DNA of 64,000 nt, taken from the NCBI RefSeq assembly GCF_018691265.1, contig NW_024881298.1, positions 752,049 to 816,048 on the forward strand, in the 5' to 3' direction. The DNA is from Tyto alba. Taxonomy: Eukaryota > Chordata > Aves > Strigiformes > Tytonidae. The stretch's first letter is position 1. Each line of letters begins with the position of its first letter. The position numbers and the translations under genes were made by a program. The notes below the pieces were generated by a model that saw only the letters and a list, made by a program, of their open reading frames with translations, made no database searches and was not told the origin of the DNA. Shown piece by piece: positions 21,846 through 33,800 of the stretch.

Positions 21846-22759
21846 ATGTCCAACAGCAGCTCAGTAACTGAATTTCTTCTCCTGGCATTTTCAGACAGAC
21901 GGGAGCTGCAGCTCTTGCACTTCTGGCTCTTCCTGGGCATCTACCTGGCTGCCCTCCTGGGCAACGGCCTCATCATCACAGCCATGCCTGCAACCACCAC
22001 CTCCACACCCCCATGTACTTCTTCCTCCTCAACCTCTCCGTCCTTGACCTGGGCTTCATCTCCACCACTTCCCCAAAGCCATGGTAAATTTACTAACGGA
22101 CACCAGGGACATCTCCTACTTGGGATGTGCTGCCCAGGTCTTTTTCTTTCTCTTCTTGATCTCAGCAGACTTTTATCTTCTCACCGTCATGGCCTATGAC
22201 CGCTATGTTGCCATCTGCCAACCCCTGCACTACGGGACCCTCCTGGGCAGCAGAGCTTGTGTCCACATGGCAGCAGCTGCCTGGGGCACTGCGTTGCTCA
22301 TTTCTCTCCTGCACACTGCCAACACATTTTCCCTACCACTCTGCGGAGGCAATGCTGTGGACCAGTTCTTCTGTGAAATCCCCCAGATCCTCAAGCTCTC
22401 CTGCTCAGGCTCCCACCTCAGGGAAGTTGGGCTCCTTGTGGTTAGTGTCTGTTTAGCATTTGGGTTTTTTGTTTTCATTCTGCTGTCCTATACAGATCTT
22501 CAGGGCAGTGCTGAGGATCCCCTCTGAGCAGGGACGGCACAAAGCCTTTTCCACGTGCCTCCCTCACCTGGCCGTGGTCTCCCTGTTTATCAGCACTGCG
22601 ATATTTGCCTACCTGAAGCCCCCATCCATCTCCACCCCATCCCTGGACCTGGTGGTGTCATTTCTGTACTCGGTCGTGCCTCCATCTCTGAACCCCCTCA
22701 TCTACAGCTTGAGGAACAAGGAGATCAAGGATGCAGTATGGAAACTGATGACTGGATGA
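21846..22759 (+). pseudogene. Olfactory receptor pseudogene, family-14-like
   Basis: Close relative of the intact receptor at 46957-47892, using the matching ATG at 21846 (an extra in-frame ATG lies at 21837). It has the N-terminal SSVTEFLLLAF segment, a GN motif in TM1, an AYDRYVAIC motif after TM3, KAFSTCLPHL before TM6 and PLIYSLRNKEIK at the end. Two deletions break it: one base near 21985 (after TM1) and two bases near 22490 (TM5), so the three pieces lie in different frames. A splice-acceptor-like TTCTCCTTGGGCAG precedes it at about 21807-21820, and a donor-like CAGGTAAGA lies near 21450. It cannot encode a seven-helix receptor. Confidence 0.93.
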
Positions 22760-23694
22760 TTTTCAAAAGCAATAAACTGCTTATCACGTTCCACTAATGA
22801 ATCATATTGTAACTGAGTACAGGACAATCCCTTTTTTTTTTTTTTTTTTCCTGTGGTTTTCATTGTTGGTTTCAGGTTTATTTACTTCATTGTTTGTGCC
22901 ATTTTTAAATATGCGTCTATCAACTTCTGTATGACCAAGAGACTATGTAAATGAGGAGCCCTGCTCTCTGTTTTAAAAACAATCATGAACCCTGCTGTGA
23001 CTTTCCTGTGTTCCTTCTTTTGAGACCTACCCTGGAGGTACACGGGCAGTGGCTGTATGCAGAGATGGATGGGAAAAGCATCCGGGCAGAGCAGCACTGC
23101 CAGGGAGCACCACTGCTTGGTCTCATTTATTCTCTCTTTCCTCCTCCGCCCGTGCACTGGTGAAATGCCTGAGTGCTCTGGCAGCTTGGTCCCAGTCCTG
23201 CTGGGTGGGAGCTCTGTGACCGCAGGCAGGGACAGGCAGTGGGCACTTCTGGGACAGAGCTGGCCTCCACAACAGCATTTCCATGAAGAAAGGTGATCTT
23301 CTCAGGGCACTGCCTGAAGGCGCAGGTCTTGTTCCAAAGCTGCTCTCAAGAACACGGCCAGGAAAGTGGCCTGCAGATGAAAACACCATTGGAGTGCTGA
23401 GCAGTGTGAGTGTGCAGGGTGTGGGCACACAACAGTGTCCTTGCACAGCCAGGCCTCCTACCAGAGACCTGAAGGCCCAGAAGAGCAGGGGCTGGGCTGT
23501 GCCCATGTGCGTTGGGCACCCCGGGGAAACTGCCCCAGGGCATTCAGAACAGACTGGCCCCTCACAGCCACCACTTGTGAGCCCAGCTCAGATAGGTCCT
23601 TTGTCCTTCCACAGGGGGACACCAACAGAGTAGGTGAGAAAGCCATGTTTGCATTGTAGGGAGGAGATGTAAGCATGGACATCATGTATGTGAG
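22760..23694. other. Unassigned sequence with a poly-T run
   Basis: Follows the receptor pseudogene. It holds AATAAA at about 22770, which could be a poly(A) signal, and a T run near 22831-22849. Frames in 23050-23650 are short, Pro/Arg-rich and without motifs. Confidence 0.4.
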
Positions 23695-23698
23695 GTAG

Positions 23699-24272
23699 TG
23701 ACGTGCAGAAAGACAACTTTACAACCAGTGAGGTTATAAAGTAGGTATTTTTATTCAGCGCTGGATGCACGAGGGATTGCTCCGCAACAGAGTGCGTGCC
23801 CTGGAGCCAAAAGCGGCCCCCTTTTATGATGCCAGAGTTACATATTCATCAGTCCTAATACACATGCATTATAATTCCGGGAATAGGGAGGGAATATTAC
23901 AATTAATTCAGAGAAATCATTAACATATCCCCCGCCCCAAGTCCCTCCCCATCGTGCCTCCGCAATATCTCTTGGTGGTTGTGGGCAGGGGTCTTCTGAT
24001 GAAGGCTCGTAGTCTTCTTCACTGTGTTTGCTAGCTGACCCTTGCTTTTGCGCAGACTCAGTTCTGTAGTTACGCACATGTCGTCCTTCAGGCTTTGTTG
24101 GATGTGGTTTGTTGCTAACTTGTAGCTCCTTTATCTTGGTGGCTCAGTACTTCCTTATCTCAAGGATGATGGTGGGCTCATCCTGTTTTTCTCTCATTCA
24201 TTTGCGACGGAGTTATCTGGTTAATGTTTTCTTGAGAAACCACCTGGTTAATGCCTCTTCTTTCATACATCA
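23699..24272 (-). repeat. Solo LTR of gamma-like family
   Basis: 574 bp, plus strand TGACGTGCAG...CATACATCA, minus-strand element, flanked by GTAG on both sides (23695-23698 and 24273-24276). It is close to the solo LTR at 13674-14254. Confidence 0.9.
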
Positions 24273-24276
24273 GTAG

Positions 24277-24701
24277 GATGAACCTAAGGGATCAAAAATG
24301 CCATCAGCTATTCCTGGGGGTGCCATGAAGGCCTGTGGCACAAACTGTGTCTTGGAGTCACTTCACGTAGAGAATGACATCCCCTGGGAAACCCCCTGAA
24401 TGCAGCACTGGGTTGTGCTTCCCTGAATCGCAGTCCCTGTGTCCATCCCTCATGCCTCGGGGCATCTTCCACGGGTGCAGAGCAGGGCGAGCACCGCAGG
24501 GCTGAGGTGCCTCCCAGCCTCTGGGGGTGGCAGCAGGAGTTCAGAGAGACACTATGGCTCCTGCAGTGCACTGCCTCTGCGTGTGCAAGGGAAGGACTCG
24601 TGTCTCTGAACAGCCCTGTGTGTAAGAGGAGTGCCCGAGGTCAGCTCAGCTGTGGGTGCCTGACAAAGCCCTGACACTTCTGTGTGTGACTGCAGGAAGT
24701 C
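24277..24701. other. Unassigned sequence
   Basis: No match seen to the other duplicons and no credible gene. Confidence 0.4.
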
Positions 24702-27029
24702 CTTGGGAAGGAATGGGAAATGGGTGAGTTGCAAAAGCATGATGGCTGGTAGGGATGGACGCTGAGATCTTGCCTAGGGGATCCCGTGGGGGATGTTTCC
24801 TCACTCCAAATACACCCTGTCCTGTGCAGTGTCAGTTGAGGGGGGACTGTGGGGGCATGTGTTGAGAAGTGGGGCTGCACTGGTGCAGGGATAGGTCATG
24901 GGTGGGAGCCACAGCCCAATGCTCAGGAAGTGGAAGCAAGGACAGGCGATGAAGGAGGAATTTAGAAATTGAACCTGAGTGAGGGTATGTGTTTAGGAAA
25001 GCCAAAGCTCCCCTGGAGCTGATGGGGGCTGCAGGCAACATCCAGAGCAAAATGAAGAGCTTCAGTCCCTGCGTTTGTAGTAAAAGGCTGAACAAGGCAC
25101 ATGCCAGTTGCTGCTGAATGGGGAGGGGGATTCATAGCAGCAGAGACAGGTGGGGATGAGGGAATCAACATCTTCCTTGCTTTAGGCTTTACTAACCAGT
25201 TCTCCCAGGCCTCTGCTCAGTGACAGGGCTCCTCTTGACAGGCTTCCTCAGCCTGGAGAAGGGATGGCTGAGGGGCATGGCATAGCAGGGGGGGCCTCAC
25301 CTTCCTCCCCATGAGGCTAGCCAAGCCTTGGAACAAGCACTGGCCACCCTGAGAGGCTGTGAAGTCCTCCATCCATACAGGTTTTAGAGACCTGGATGGA
25401 CCAAGCCCTAAGAACAGAAGTCTCACCATATACCTGACCCTGCTTTGAGCAGAGGAGTTTCCCATAGACCTCCCAAGGTCTATGCTGAGCCCCTGTGATC
25501 TTATCCTATGATGTCCTGTCTGATATCTGATCAGCCAATGACACAACAGATGCTTATGGGGCTCAGATCCTCCTGTGCTTACGTGACTCGCTAAGGCAAG
25601 TCAGGTAAATGTCTCCTCCACTCCACTGACTGCAAGGGGAGCCTGGAGGCACTGCCTCAGGCAGCTCTACATTACCACTGAAGCTCACTACATCCAGCTT
25701 TAACACCCTCAAAGGCCATGGGCTGCATCCTGAAGCTCCTACACGTAGGGTTTGGGAATCAGGGAAGCTGAATGCCACATCTGACTTACATACAATCGCA
25801 GTGTTCTTGGACAACAAGGAGTTTCTGGTGTATTCCCAGTTCATGTGGACTCCACCCGCAAACGGCATTTGTCTCCCTTTGTTTCAGACAACCGCTGTTT
25901 GGGTGTCTGTCCACTCTTGCTCATACAGGCTCTTCTTCCAGTTGACAGTGGGACTTCAACCTCCTCCACTGTAATTCATCCTCACAGCACTTTTAAATCA
26001 CTTGGTTCCTTTGCTGTCTTGGCCTCCAGGAACCTCATCAGCCCTCGCACAGCCTGAGTATTGGCTCACTCCTGGGCACTTCTCTCCGGGTGAGCCCCCT
26101 CCAAGGTGAAGTCCCAGGTGTGGTTCTGAGGTGACATGCTGCTCGATGCCAGGTCTGATCCAGAGGAGATAGGGCTGAGCAGTGTGTCCCTGAGCATGGC
26201 CTGCCCTCCTGCCTGCTGCAGCTGGTCGGGTAGCTGTAACAGAGGGTTCCTCAGATCCAGCACCCAGACAGGTCCCTGGCACCTGCCCCAGCCCTCCCTT
26301 TGCTGGCACAGGCAGTCGATGACTGGCTAGGGCTGGACTCTGACACCCACACACAATGCAGAACTGGATGAGGATGTGAATGCTGAGGGCAGCCATGGCT
26401 GCAGTAACAATGGCAGGGAAAAAAGACAAGCAGCAGAATCACAGCCTTGCTCTGCAGCACAGCACATTCACAAGGTTGAGCATCTGCTTGGTGGGATTCT
26501 GGAGAGCCAAGATCCATGGAGCCAAAGATCTTGGATCTTTGTGGATAACAGCACCAAACCCATCAAACACATCAGTCTGATGTGCTGGGATTTGAGCGGG
26601 GCCTAGCTGGAGCATAGTAGGGTTGAACACGGGTTTTCTGGCTGAAGAGATCAAACACCAGAAGGCATTGCACAAGGGTGGAAGAGGGAACAGGTTGTCC
26701 AAGAGACAGATACAGAGATGGCCTTGGGGTAAAGGGGTGGAGGCAGGAATGCCAAAGCTCAGCCAGAGCTGGAATTAGCAAGGAATGGGGATAGAAACCA
26801 GAAGGCTTTCTCTGAATTCACTGGAAGAACAAGGAGTCAGCTTAGGAAAAGAGTCTCATGGCTCAGTGGGGCAGCACGTGTGTGGTAAAGACCTGGAAAA
26901 GTTGAAGAAATCCTTGTTTTACCATCTTCTTCTCCCTGTAAGATCTGCCACCATGACCTCCCTGGTCCCAACACCTGTGCTAGCAGGTCTGCCCCCATGG
27001 CAGAGGAAGATGTGTCTGGGGAGCACTCA

Positions 27030-27300
27030 CAGCACTTGGGCACACACAGGTCCATGGGACCAGAGAGGATGTGCCCAAGGGTGCTGGGAGAGCTGGCTGG
27101 TGTCATTGCAACGCTGCTCCTGGTCACTTTTGAAATGTCAGGGCAAACAGGGAGTTCTCTGGTGATTGGGAAAAGGCAGGCAGTGCACCCATTTTCATGC
27201 AGGGCAAGAACGAGCATCCATGGAACTACAGGCTGGTCAGACACATCTCAGTCCCTAGGAAGATGATGGAGCAAATTCATTCAAGTAGTTCCTTTGCCCA
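27030..27300 (+). mobile_element. CR1 LINE reverse-transcriptase fragment
   Basis: Codes in broken frames for the early CR1 RT region: SMGPERMCPRVLGELAGVI, then a piece ending KGKNEHPWNYR. The matching copy in E is at about 56360-56620. It is an old, non-coding remnant. Confidence 0.75.
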
Positions 27301-29984
27301 CATCCATCAGCTGTTGCTCTCTGAGATGCCCTGGGGTAGCTGAAGTATCCAGGGGGTTCTTGGAAGGGTGACCCAGGGCCTGTATTAACCCTTCTGGAGC
27401 ATTCTCTGGTCACCAGGAAAAGGATCTCCAAACACTTCAGTTGAGACAACTACTGACTCTCTTTTGAGTAAAAAGGGAAGTCAAGACAACTTGATTTGAC
27501 ATAGACATTTGCATGGAGATGTCTGATTTTGGGGGAGACCAGTCTCCTCCCTTTCTTCACAGATAACACAGATGTGTTAAGACAAGTGCAAATGTGGCCA
27601 CTCAAATTCAGTGTGTTTCCCTGCAGTTTGTCATCCAGCTCCCCACTATCAGGTGACAGATCCTGCCACCTTAGTGGGTGACTCTCTTTGTGCAGCCAGT
27701 GAGCAGTGTCATGGATGCTCCTGGGTGGCGAGGGGTTTTAGTGTGCTGGGATCTCTGCAAGATATCAAAATATCTTTCTTTCATGCTGCAGGCTTGACTA
27801 TGAGAGAAATATTTAGAAAATGTCAAGAAAAAATGAAAAGAAGAAATGAGGAATGATGAAATGCAAAGAACAATTTTTAACAAAATTTCCAACATTTTTT
27901 AATTCTTTATGCTTATTTCCTCCTAGTTGAGTTTAGCTTCATTTTGATATACTAGTCTTTGGGGGATTTCATGACTTTTTTTTAATTACTGCATGGAAAG
28001 AAAAAAATATTTCCAGAATCAGGGTGGGGTGTAACTGTAGTGATAGAGACGCCTTAAACCACAGGGAAAGAGATGCCTGGTGCCATTGCAGGTCTTCTGG
28101 GCCCCTCTGCCCAGCCTCTGTCAGCATCTCCCCAGGGGCTCTGGTCTCCTGCAGACCTTCTCTCATGTGTGACAGCAGCCAGTCTCAGGGAAATATGTCA
28201 GACACACTGGGGTGTCTGCAAGGGGCACTCAATGTCCATGGTCAGACAGCTGAGCTCCGTCTGGAAAGGGCAAGAACTGCCTGCCACTTTTAAAAAACAC
28301 CTGAGCACTTTCTCATCAGATGAGATGATAGAAAACTTTTAATAAAAGGGTGATGTTTTTCCACCATGACTTCATGGGAATTTCTAGGAAGTATATTAAC
28401 TGCAGGAGAAGACGACATATGCTTCTTCCCCACTGCTGCCATTGCCAGGACTCTGTCCAGGATACTGTGCCTTTAACCTTCATAATTTTCCCACCTGTCC
28501 AGCTCTAAAGCCATCTTCTCAGCACACTCGCTGGACCTATGTGGTTTCCACTGGTCTCTAGTTTTCCTTTCCTATTATTCCTTGCTCACTCAGATCCCTC
28601 TCAACACCCCAGGTTGAAGCGCTGAGCTTCAGGGACTTAGAAGCCTGCCCTTGTCTTTCAGCAGTCTCATTCTCTCTTCAGCCACCTCCTTCATTGTGTT
28701 TGGATCTCTCATTTCCCTTGGGTCTGCCTGAGACATTGCTCATGAGGTTACCTCCTGTGGATGGTGAACCTCATTGGAGGCAGCTTCAACTTAGCATCAC
28801 TTGAGTGAGTGTGGGTTATTGTTGCTTAAACTTTACCACATTTTCCTTCTGTTGGTTCATAATGAAGAGAAATTCTGCTGTGCATGTGTGCAGCCAGGTC
28901 TCTGAGGAAGTCCAGTGGGAGCTGGTGCAGCGGAGCTGTAATGTCCAGCTGCAGGCCTGGGTGGAGAAGGCTGATGGAAGGAGAAGTGCTGCAAGTGGCA
29001 GGGGGACGATGAGAGAAGTGGCAGGGCTGAGGAGGTGAGGAATCAGGCTGTCCATGCAGTGTCTGACCTTCAGCAGGATCTGGCCCTACCCATCCTGACA
29101 GCACTAGGAGACCCTCTGCATCAAGATCAGAGGAGGCTGTAATCACTTCTGTAAACTGAAAAAGTAATACAATAAACTTAAAACTAAAAAATACTTCTGT
29201 ATTAAATGCTCAGTCAAATGTTCCCCTTTACATACACTCCAGAGACCTCTGCAGTTATCTGTCCAAGGCTTGATAACTGAAGAAAACTATTGGAAGACAC
29301 GTGGCGTTTTGCATTTGAAAGAGCCCCATGGTGTCTGTGGTGCTGAAATTATGAACCTCAGATGCTGAGAGGAGCCTGAAGAAACAGCCAAAGAAGTCAA
29401 CATCAGAGGCAACCCCTAAGGTTTCAAGGAGTGTGAATGGGTCCCAGTGAGGGCCATCAGCACCAAAGTCTCCCCAGGGGCTGGTTAGAGCAGGAAGTTG
29501 GAAGTGTCAATGAGAGACAAACAAATACAATGTTAAGGTGGTTCTGGTGCTTAGTAAACCTTCAGGTGTTTAAGCCAAAGTGCCAAAGGCTGACCCCCAG
29601 CCCCTGGGAAGGGAGATCCTGTCCCTCACACGTTGGCCAGGGTTCTTCCTGGGACAGTGTCATGTGGGAATGTGCGGTGACAAGGGCAAGACTATGGTAT
29701 GACACCTGTGAGTGTCTCCTGGGTGGATCAAGGAGGCCATGAGATACAGGTACCCTAAGATTAACGTTTGTCCAGGTAGGCCTTAGTTATGGAGGCAATG
29801 GCCATAGGCAAGGGGGAAAAGACCTTGGTTCTGCTGGGGGCTCTTAGCCTTGCCAGAGCCTTCAGTTGTCTTTCCCACAGGCTGTCCTCAGTGTCCCACA
29901 CCTGCAGCTCTTTCCCTGCAGACTCTCAACATCAGCCTTTCTTCCCCACCTCGCTCTCACCTGAGCATCTCACTGCCCTCACTG

Positions 29985-30540
29985 GTAGAGAATAGAATAG
30001 ATGAGACTATTTCAGTTGGGAGGGACCTGCAACCATCATCTAGTCCAACTGCCTGACCATTCAGGGCTGACCAAGTTACAGCATGGTATTAACGGCATTG
30101 GCCAAATGCCTCTTAAACACTGACCACCCTGGGACATCGACCACCTCTCTGGGAAGCCTGTTCCAGTGTTTGTCACCCACTCGGTAAAACAAATGCTTCC
30201 TCATGTCCAGTCTAAATCTCCCCTGGCACAGCGTTGAACCATTCCCACGTGTCCTATCACTGGATACCAGGGAGAAGAGATCAGCACCTCCCACTCCATG
30301 TGCCCCCTCAGGAAGCTGCAGAGAGCAATGAGGTCACTCCTCAGCCTCCTCCTCTCCAAACCAGACAAACCCAAAGTCCTCCATCACTCCTCATAGCACA
30401 TTCCTTCCAGCCCTGTCACCAGCTTTGTTGCCCTCCTCTGGATGCATTCGAGGACCTTCACGTCCTTCTCAAGCTGTGCGGCACAGAACTGCACACAGTA
30501 TCGAAGGTGAGGCTGCACCAATGCTGAGTATCTATCCATC
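29985..30540 (-). mobile_element. CR1 LINE 3' region
   Basis: Minus-strand CR1. The plus strand shows AGAATAGAATAGATGAGAC, CATCATCTAGTCCAACTGCC, TCTCTGGGAAGCCTGTTCCAG, CTTCCTCATGTCCAGTCTAAA and CTCATAGCACATTCCTTCCAG. It is truncated before the RT and lies inside duplicon D. Confidence 0.93.
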
Positions 30541-30707
30541 CTCCTGGTTCTTCCTTGAAACACAAAGTTGTGGGTTGTTCCAGACTCCCTCTGGGTGACT
30601 TGTTGCAGCACAGCACTGCCCTTGGAGTGACATTTCTTTCTCTTTGTCCCCATTCTCTACCTCCCCTGCTTCACTTTGTTCTATTATGTCTTTCGCATGC
30701 TGTTTTC

Positions 30708-31248
30708 TGACATGTGGATACAAACTTTACAACTCACAAAGAGTTATAAAGCAGGTATGTTTATTGCAGCGCTGGGTGCAAGGGCGATCTGCCCTCCAAG
30801 CTTGTACACTGTATCATGAAGGCATCATTTATGATACAAAACCATGCATATTCATTAGTACAGGCTGGGTTATTACAATTAGTTCTAAGAATAGGTGTGA
30901 TTATTGTAATTATTTCCAGGCACTCATTATCCTAAGTCTCCTTCTTGCCACATGCGTACTGCCATTGTGTGGTCATGGGCCGGGGTCTTTTGGAGGAAGG
31001 CTCGTGGTCTTCTTCACCATGTACTCTTCACCTTTGTCCCAGAATGCTGAGTTACCTCAGCCAGTAACTGCAAAACCGGCTCCAGCCAGATGGCTCCTTC
31101 TTGCAGACGCCTTAATTAACAGATGGATATCCTGTTATCTATTGGAGGCTTCTTGTGAAGAAGTTTCATGTTAACTTTCAAGTTCTTTTGCAACCAAGTA
31201 TCCCCTTATCTTGCTAGTTATTTTGCTAAGCGTTTATTTTCTATATCA
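30708..31248 (-). repeat. ERV-C 3' LTR
   Basis: 541 bp, plus strand TGACATGTGG...CTATATCA. It is followed on the inside by a pyrimidine run (complement of a polypurine tract) at about 31249-31262. It is related to the solo LTRs at 13674 and 23699 but more diverged. The TTTATT near 30759 gives AATAAA on the minus strand. Confidence 0.85.
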
Positions 31249-31382
31249 AGTCTCCCCTTCCCTTTTACCCTTGCAAATTCTTTTGCTATAAAGCACCATT
31301 CCTTTTAGCAAAATACTTGCCATTTTCAATGTTTTCTTGTAAATTTTGTTTCTTTCACTCCTCATCGGTATTTCCAGTTTGT

Positions 31383-31692
31383 TTATCCATCCACATAAAA
31401 AAATTGCAACACACAACAGACTAATAATCCTAATACAATAATCATGATAACTATAACAAAAAGCTGCTTAAGCTTTGTGACATTAGGTAGCCAAGAGGTG
31501 AGCTTTTCCCAGAGGTTAGAAAACCCATACGAGGTATCATCCAGGGATACCTGATGTAAGACTTTTGAGTGTTCCCAAATCTGAAGGTCAATCTCTGTTC
31601 TACTTGATTCATCTACATAAATACAACAGCTTGTATTGATCAAGGTGCACACCCTTCCCATGTGAGCTGTGATTATATCTAGAGCCATTCTG
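31383..31692 (-). pseudogene. env: ERV-C env remnant, C-terminal part of TM
   Basis: About 100 residues: the end of the TM ectodomain with a CX6CC motif (CTLINTSCC), a Trp-containing membrane-proximal part and a hydrophobic anchor near the C-terminus. It continues without loss into 35043-35165 on the far side of ERV-B. SU is missing altogether, through a deletion joining integrase to TM. This is a gamma-type transmembrane subunit, unlike the env of ERV-A. Confidence 0.85.
31687..31692. other. ERV-B target-site duplication, left
   Basis: ATTCTG, repeated at 35043-35048. The 6-bp length agrees with alpha/beta-type integrases. Confidence 0.93.
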
Positions 31693-31978
31693 TGTTGCCT
31701 TTCAGAGGCGTGGTGACCTGGTTCAGGAACGGCACAGTGACCAACCCCAGGCCGCTCGGGCCATCAGCTCACAGACACCAATGTGGTAGGTGGCAAATAG
31801 CGTTTTATTGAGGAATATACAGGCCTTATATAGCTTGGGTTTACAACGTCACTTCCGTCTGCTTACATCACTGCTACATTACTATTGGCTATCGGGGTAT
31901 CAGAAAAAGGGGCCCTATCTTTCCATACAGCGCGATATCTTCCGGCCGCCAGGCCCTGACTAACTACATTTCCCCCCT
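31693..31978 (-). repeat. ERV-B 3' LTR
   Basis: 286 bp, plus strand TGTTGCCTTTC...TAACTACA. Minus-strand TATATAA at 31826-31832 and AATAAA at 31804-31809. A polypurine tract (complement of TTTCCCCCCTCCC) abuts it at about 31979-31991. Confidence 0.93.
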
Positions 31979-32192
31979 CCCTATGCTAAACCGAGCAATC
32001 GGATTTAAAAAGTTACCTTAAAATGGATTTAAAAGTTACTTTAAAAAGCAAGCTCAATGCTACTAGTGAGTCAAATTCATAGATATTGCATGCGACAACA
32101 GGCATAAGGCAATTTCGGCGGGTGGCAATAGGGGAATAATTAGGAATGTCTAAATAACTAGGGATGACTAAGGACAACTAAGAAACACATTC

Positions 32193-33398
32193 TTAAAGCA
32201 GTTGTTGACGTTCCACTAACATGATGTTAACCGTCTCTAACTGGCTCTGGACAAACAACACGAGTTTATTCAGTATGCAAGGTCCAAAAACTAATGCCAA
32301 TATGATCATTGCGATTGGTCCCATTAAGGTAGATATCATAGTGGTTAACCACGATGAATGGCTAAACCATGATTCAAACCACCCTTGTTGGACTTCCCTG
32401 TCTCTCTTTCTTTGAGCTAATCTTTCCCTTAATTTAGCCATCGAATCTCTAACCACTCCGGTGTGGTCCACATAAAAGCAACATTCCTCTTTCAAGGCAG
32501 CACAAAGGCCTCCCTGTTGCATGAACAGGAGTTCTAATCCCCGTCTATTTTGTAAAACAACTTCTGAGAGTGAAGAAAGGGATTGTTCCAAAAAGTCATG
32601 GATTTTTCTATTTTGTCCAAATCTTCGTCGATGGTGGTTTGTAACTGAGCTAGGCCTCGTTGTTGGGTCACCAGGGAGGTCACTCCTGTGGTCGTGCCGG
32701 CTGCTCCCAGACCAGGCAGCATCGCTATCGTTACAGCTGTCAGCACTTCTCTTTTTTGAAGCCTGCTGTTAGCTTCTCCCCAATGATAGTACATCTCTTC
32801 TTCTGGATGGTATAAGACCCTGGGAACAATCAAAATTTGTACGCAAAAATCAACAGAGTCATTAAAAAGTTCAAGAAACACACAGGGGGTTACCCCTGTT
32901 TTGTGGCAAATCCACATCCCAGATGCGGACGGGATCGCCCATTTATGGGTTCTATTAATTACAACAGTTTTTACGCAAACAGCACTTTCCCAGTTTGCCA
33001 GTGTGATGTTACTAAAACACACACCCTGGCCTCTGACTTGGCTCAGGGTAATTCCTTTTCGTGGTGTGTCCCACTTACACTGGGTCGGGCTGCTGTCTGA
33101 TGAATAGTCAAAGGGAGTATCGAGGGCAACACCCTCATAGAAAGGGGGATATACATCATAACATAACCAGCAAGAACTCGTAAGGTTCGGGTTTGACTGA
33201 TTCAGCGACCGGAAGGTAGGGAACTCCCCAGGTGTGGACAGGCTGCTTGTCGCCTCGTCGTCTTCTCTTACCACCGGTGCATACGGGTTACGGGAGTGTC
33301 CGATAATCCGGTCCTGTGGACAAAAACTCACAATTTTCGTTAGTTTTATTCTGGAGGTCTGGTTTAATGGACTTAAGCGGACACCACTTAACTTTATC
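32193..33398 (-). pseudogene. env: ERV-B env: gammaretrovirus-type, N-terminally deleted and frameshifted
   Basis: Two frames joined at an A5 run near 32590-32594 (one-base change). The first frame (to 32534) carries the C-terminal half of SU with a CWLC motif, a basic cleavage site (RLQKR) and a hydrophobic fusion peptide. The second (32591 down to 32193) carries the gamma-type TM: an [11 protein letters not shown] segment, a CX6CC motif, a Trp-rich membrane-proximal part, an anchor and a tail. The signal peptide and N-terminal SU are lost through the same deletion that removed pol. It is not functional as it stands. Confidence 0.9.
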
Positions 33399-33404
33399 AT
33401 CTTT

Positions 33405-33485
33405 TGGGCCACTGCTCAACCCACACTGGGTCTGACGATTTCCATATTAGTCTGATTGGTGGAAGTGGGTGTGCGGCATTGGCCC
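33405..33485 (-). pseudogene. pol: ERV-B pol stub: first residues of RT
   Basis: A short frame reads a proline-rich lead followed by DPVWVEQWP, the conserved start of alpha/beta-type reverse transcriptase. It stops at once at the deletion junction with env near 33400. Confidence 0.75.
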
Positions 33486-33800
33486 TCATAGTAAATTTGT
33501 CACCCTAGCTTTCAATAAGACTAGAGCGTCCCTTCCCAACAAGGGTGGAACACCTGCAATGACATATGGGAAGAGGGTAATAGTTTTTTCTGGTCCTTTT
33601 TCAGTGTGAAGCGTTATTGCTACCAATTGAGCACTCTTCTGAGCTCGGGTTAATCCTCTGACTCCACCCACCAGAGGGGCATTTTCCAGTTTCCAACGTG
33701 AGGGCCAATTTGTCTCAAAGATAACTGTAACATCTGCTCCGGTGTCAATCAAGAAGGGAACACTAATGGTGGTATCATTTGAGGTATTATAAAGGGAACA
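33486..33800 (-). pseudogene. pro: ERV-B protease, alpharetrovirus-like
   Basis: Aspartic protease with active site DTGAD, a flap-region glycine stretch and a C-terminal GRD motif. Order and spacing fit the alpha/beta type rather than the gamma type. The upstream gag frame is shifted relative to it. Confidence 0.85.

Larger units (their letters stand above)
18361..22760 (+). repeat. OR duplicon, copy B
   Basis: Direct-repeat counterpart of about 43500-47900 (copy C), collinear through the CR1 end, a repeat near 18640-18800, the GC-rich block with the GAG tract (19848-19880) and a receptor sequence. The GC-rich block has an ACA/GTAAGT splice-donor-like site near 19758, also present in copy C near 44932. 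Confidence 0.85.
24702..30707 (+). repeat. Large duplicon, copy D
   Basis: Collinear with 54026-59885 (copy E). The offset is about 29.32 kb on the left side and about 29.18 kb on the right, because of indels around 27540-28400. The parts 24702-27480 and 28490-30700 are nearly identical between copies by eye. It contains CR1 pieces but no convincing gene. The right end is cut by the ERV-C LTR at 30708. Confidence 0.9.

Noticed and set aside
25217..25546. 109-residue minus-strand frame, also at 54543-54872
   Set aside because: Preserved only because D and E are recent duplicates. No protein family recognised and no supporting splice or promoter signals.
26340..26520. MS4A-like tetraspanning gene
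   Set aside because: Only one hydrophobic segment and a Cys pair are present, and the flanking frame has a stop. Too weak to name.
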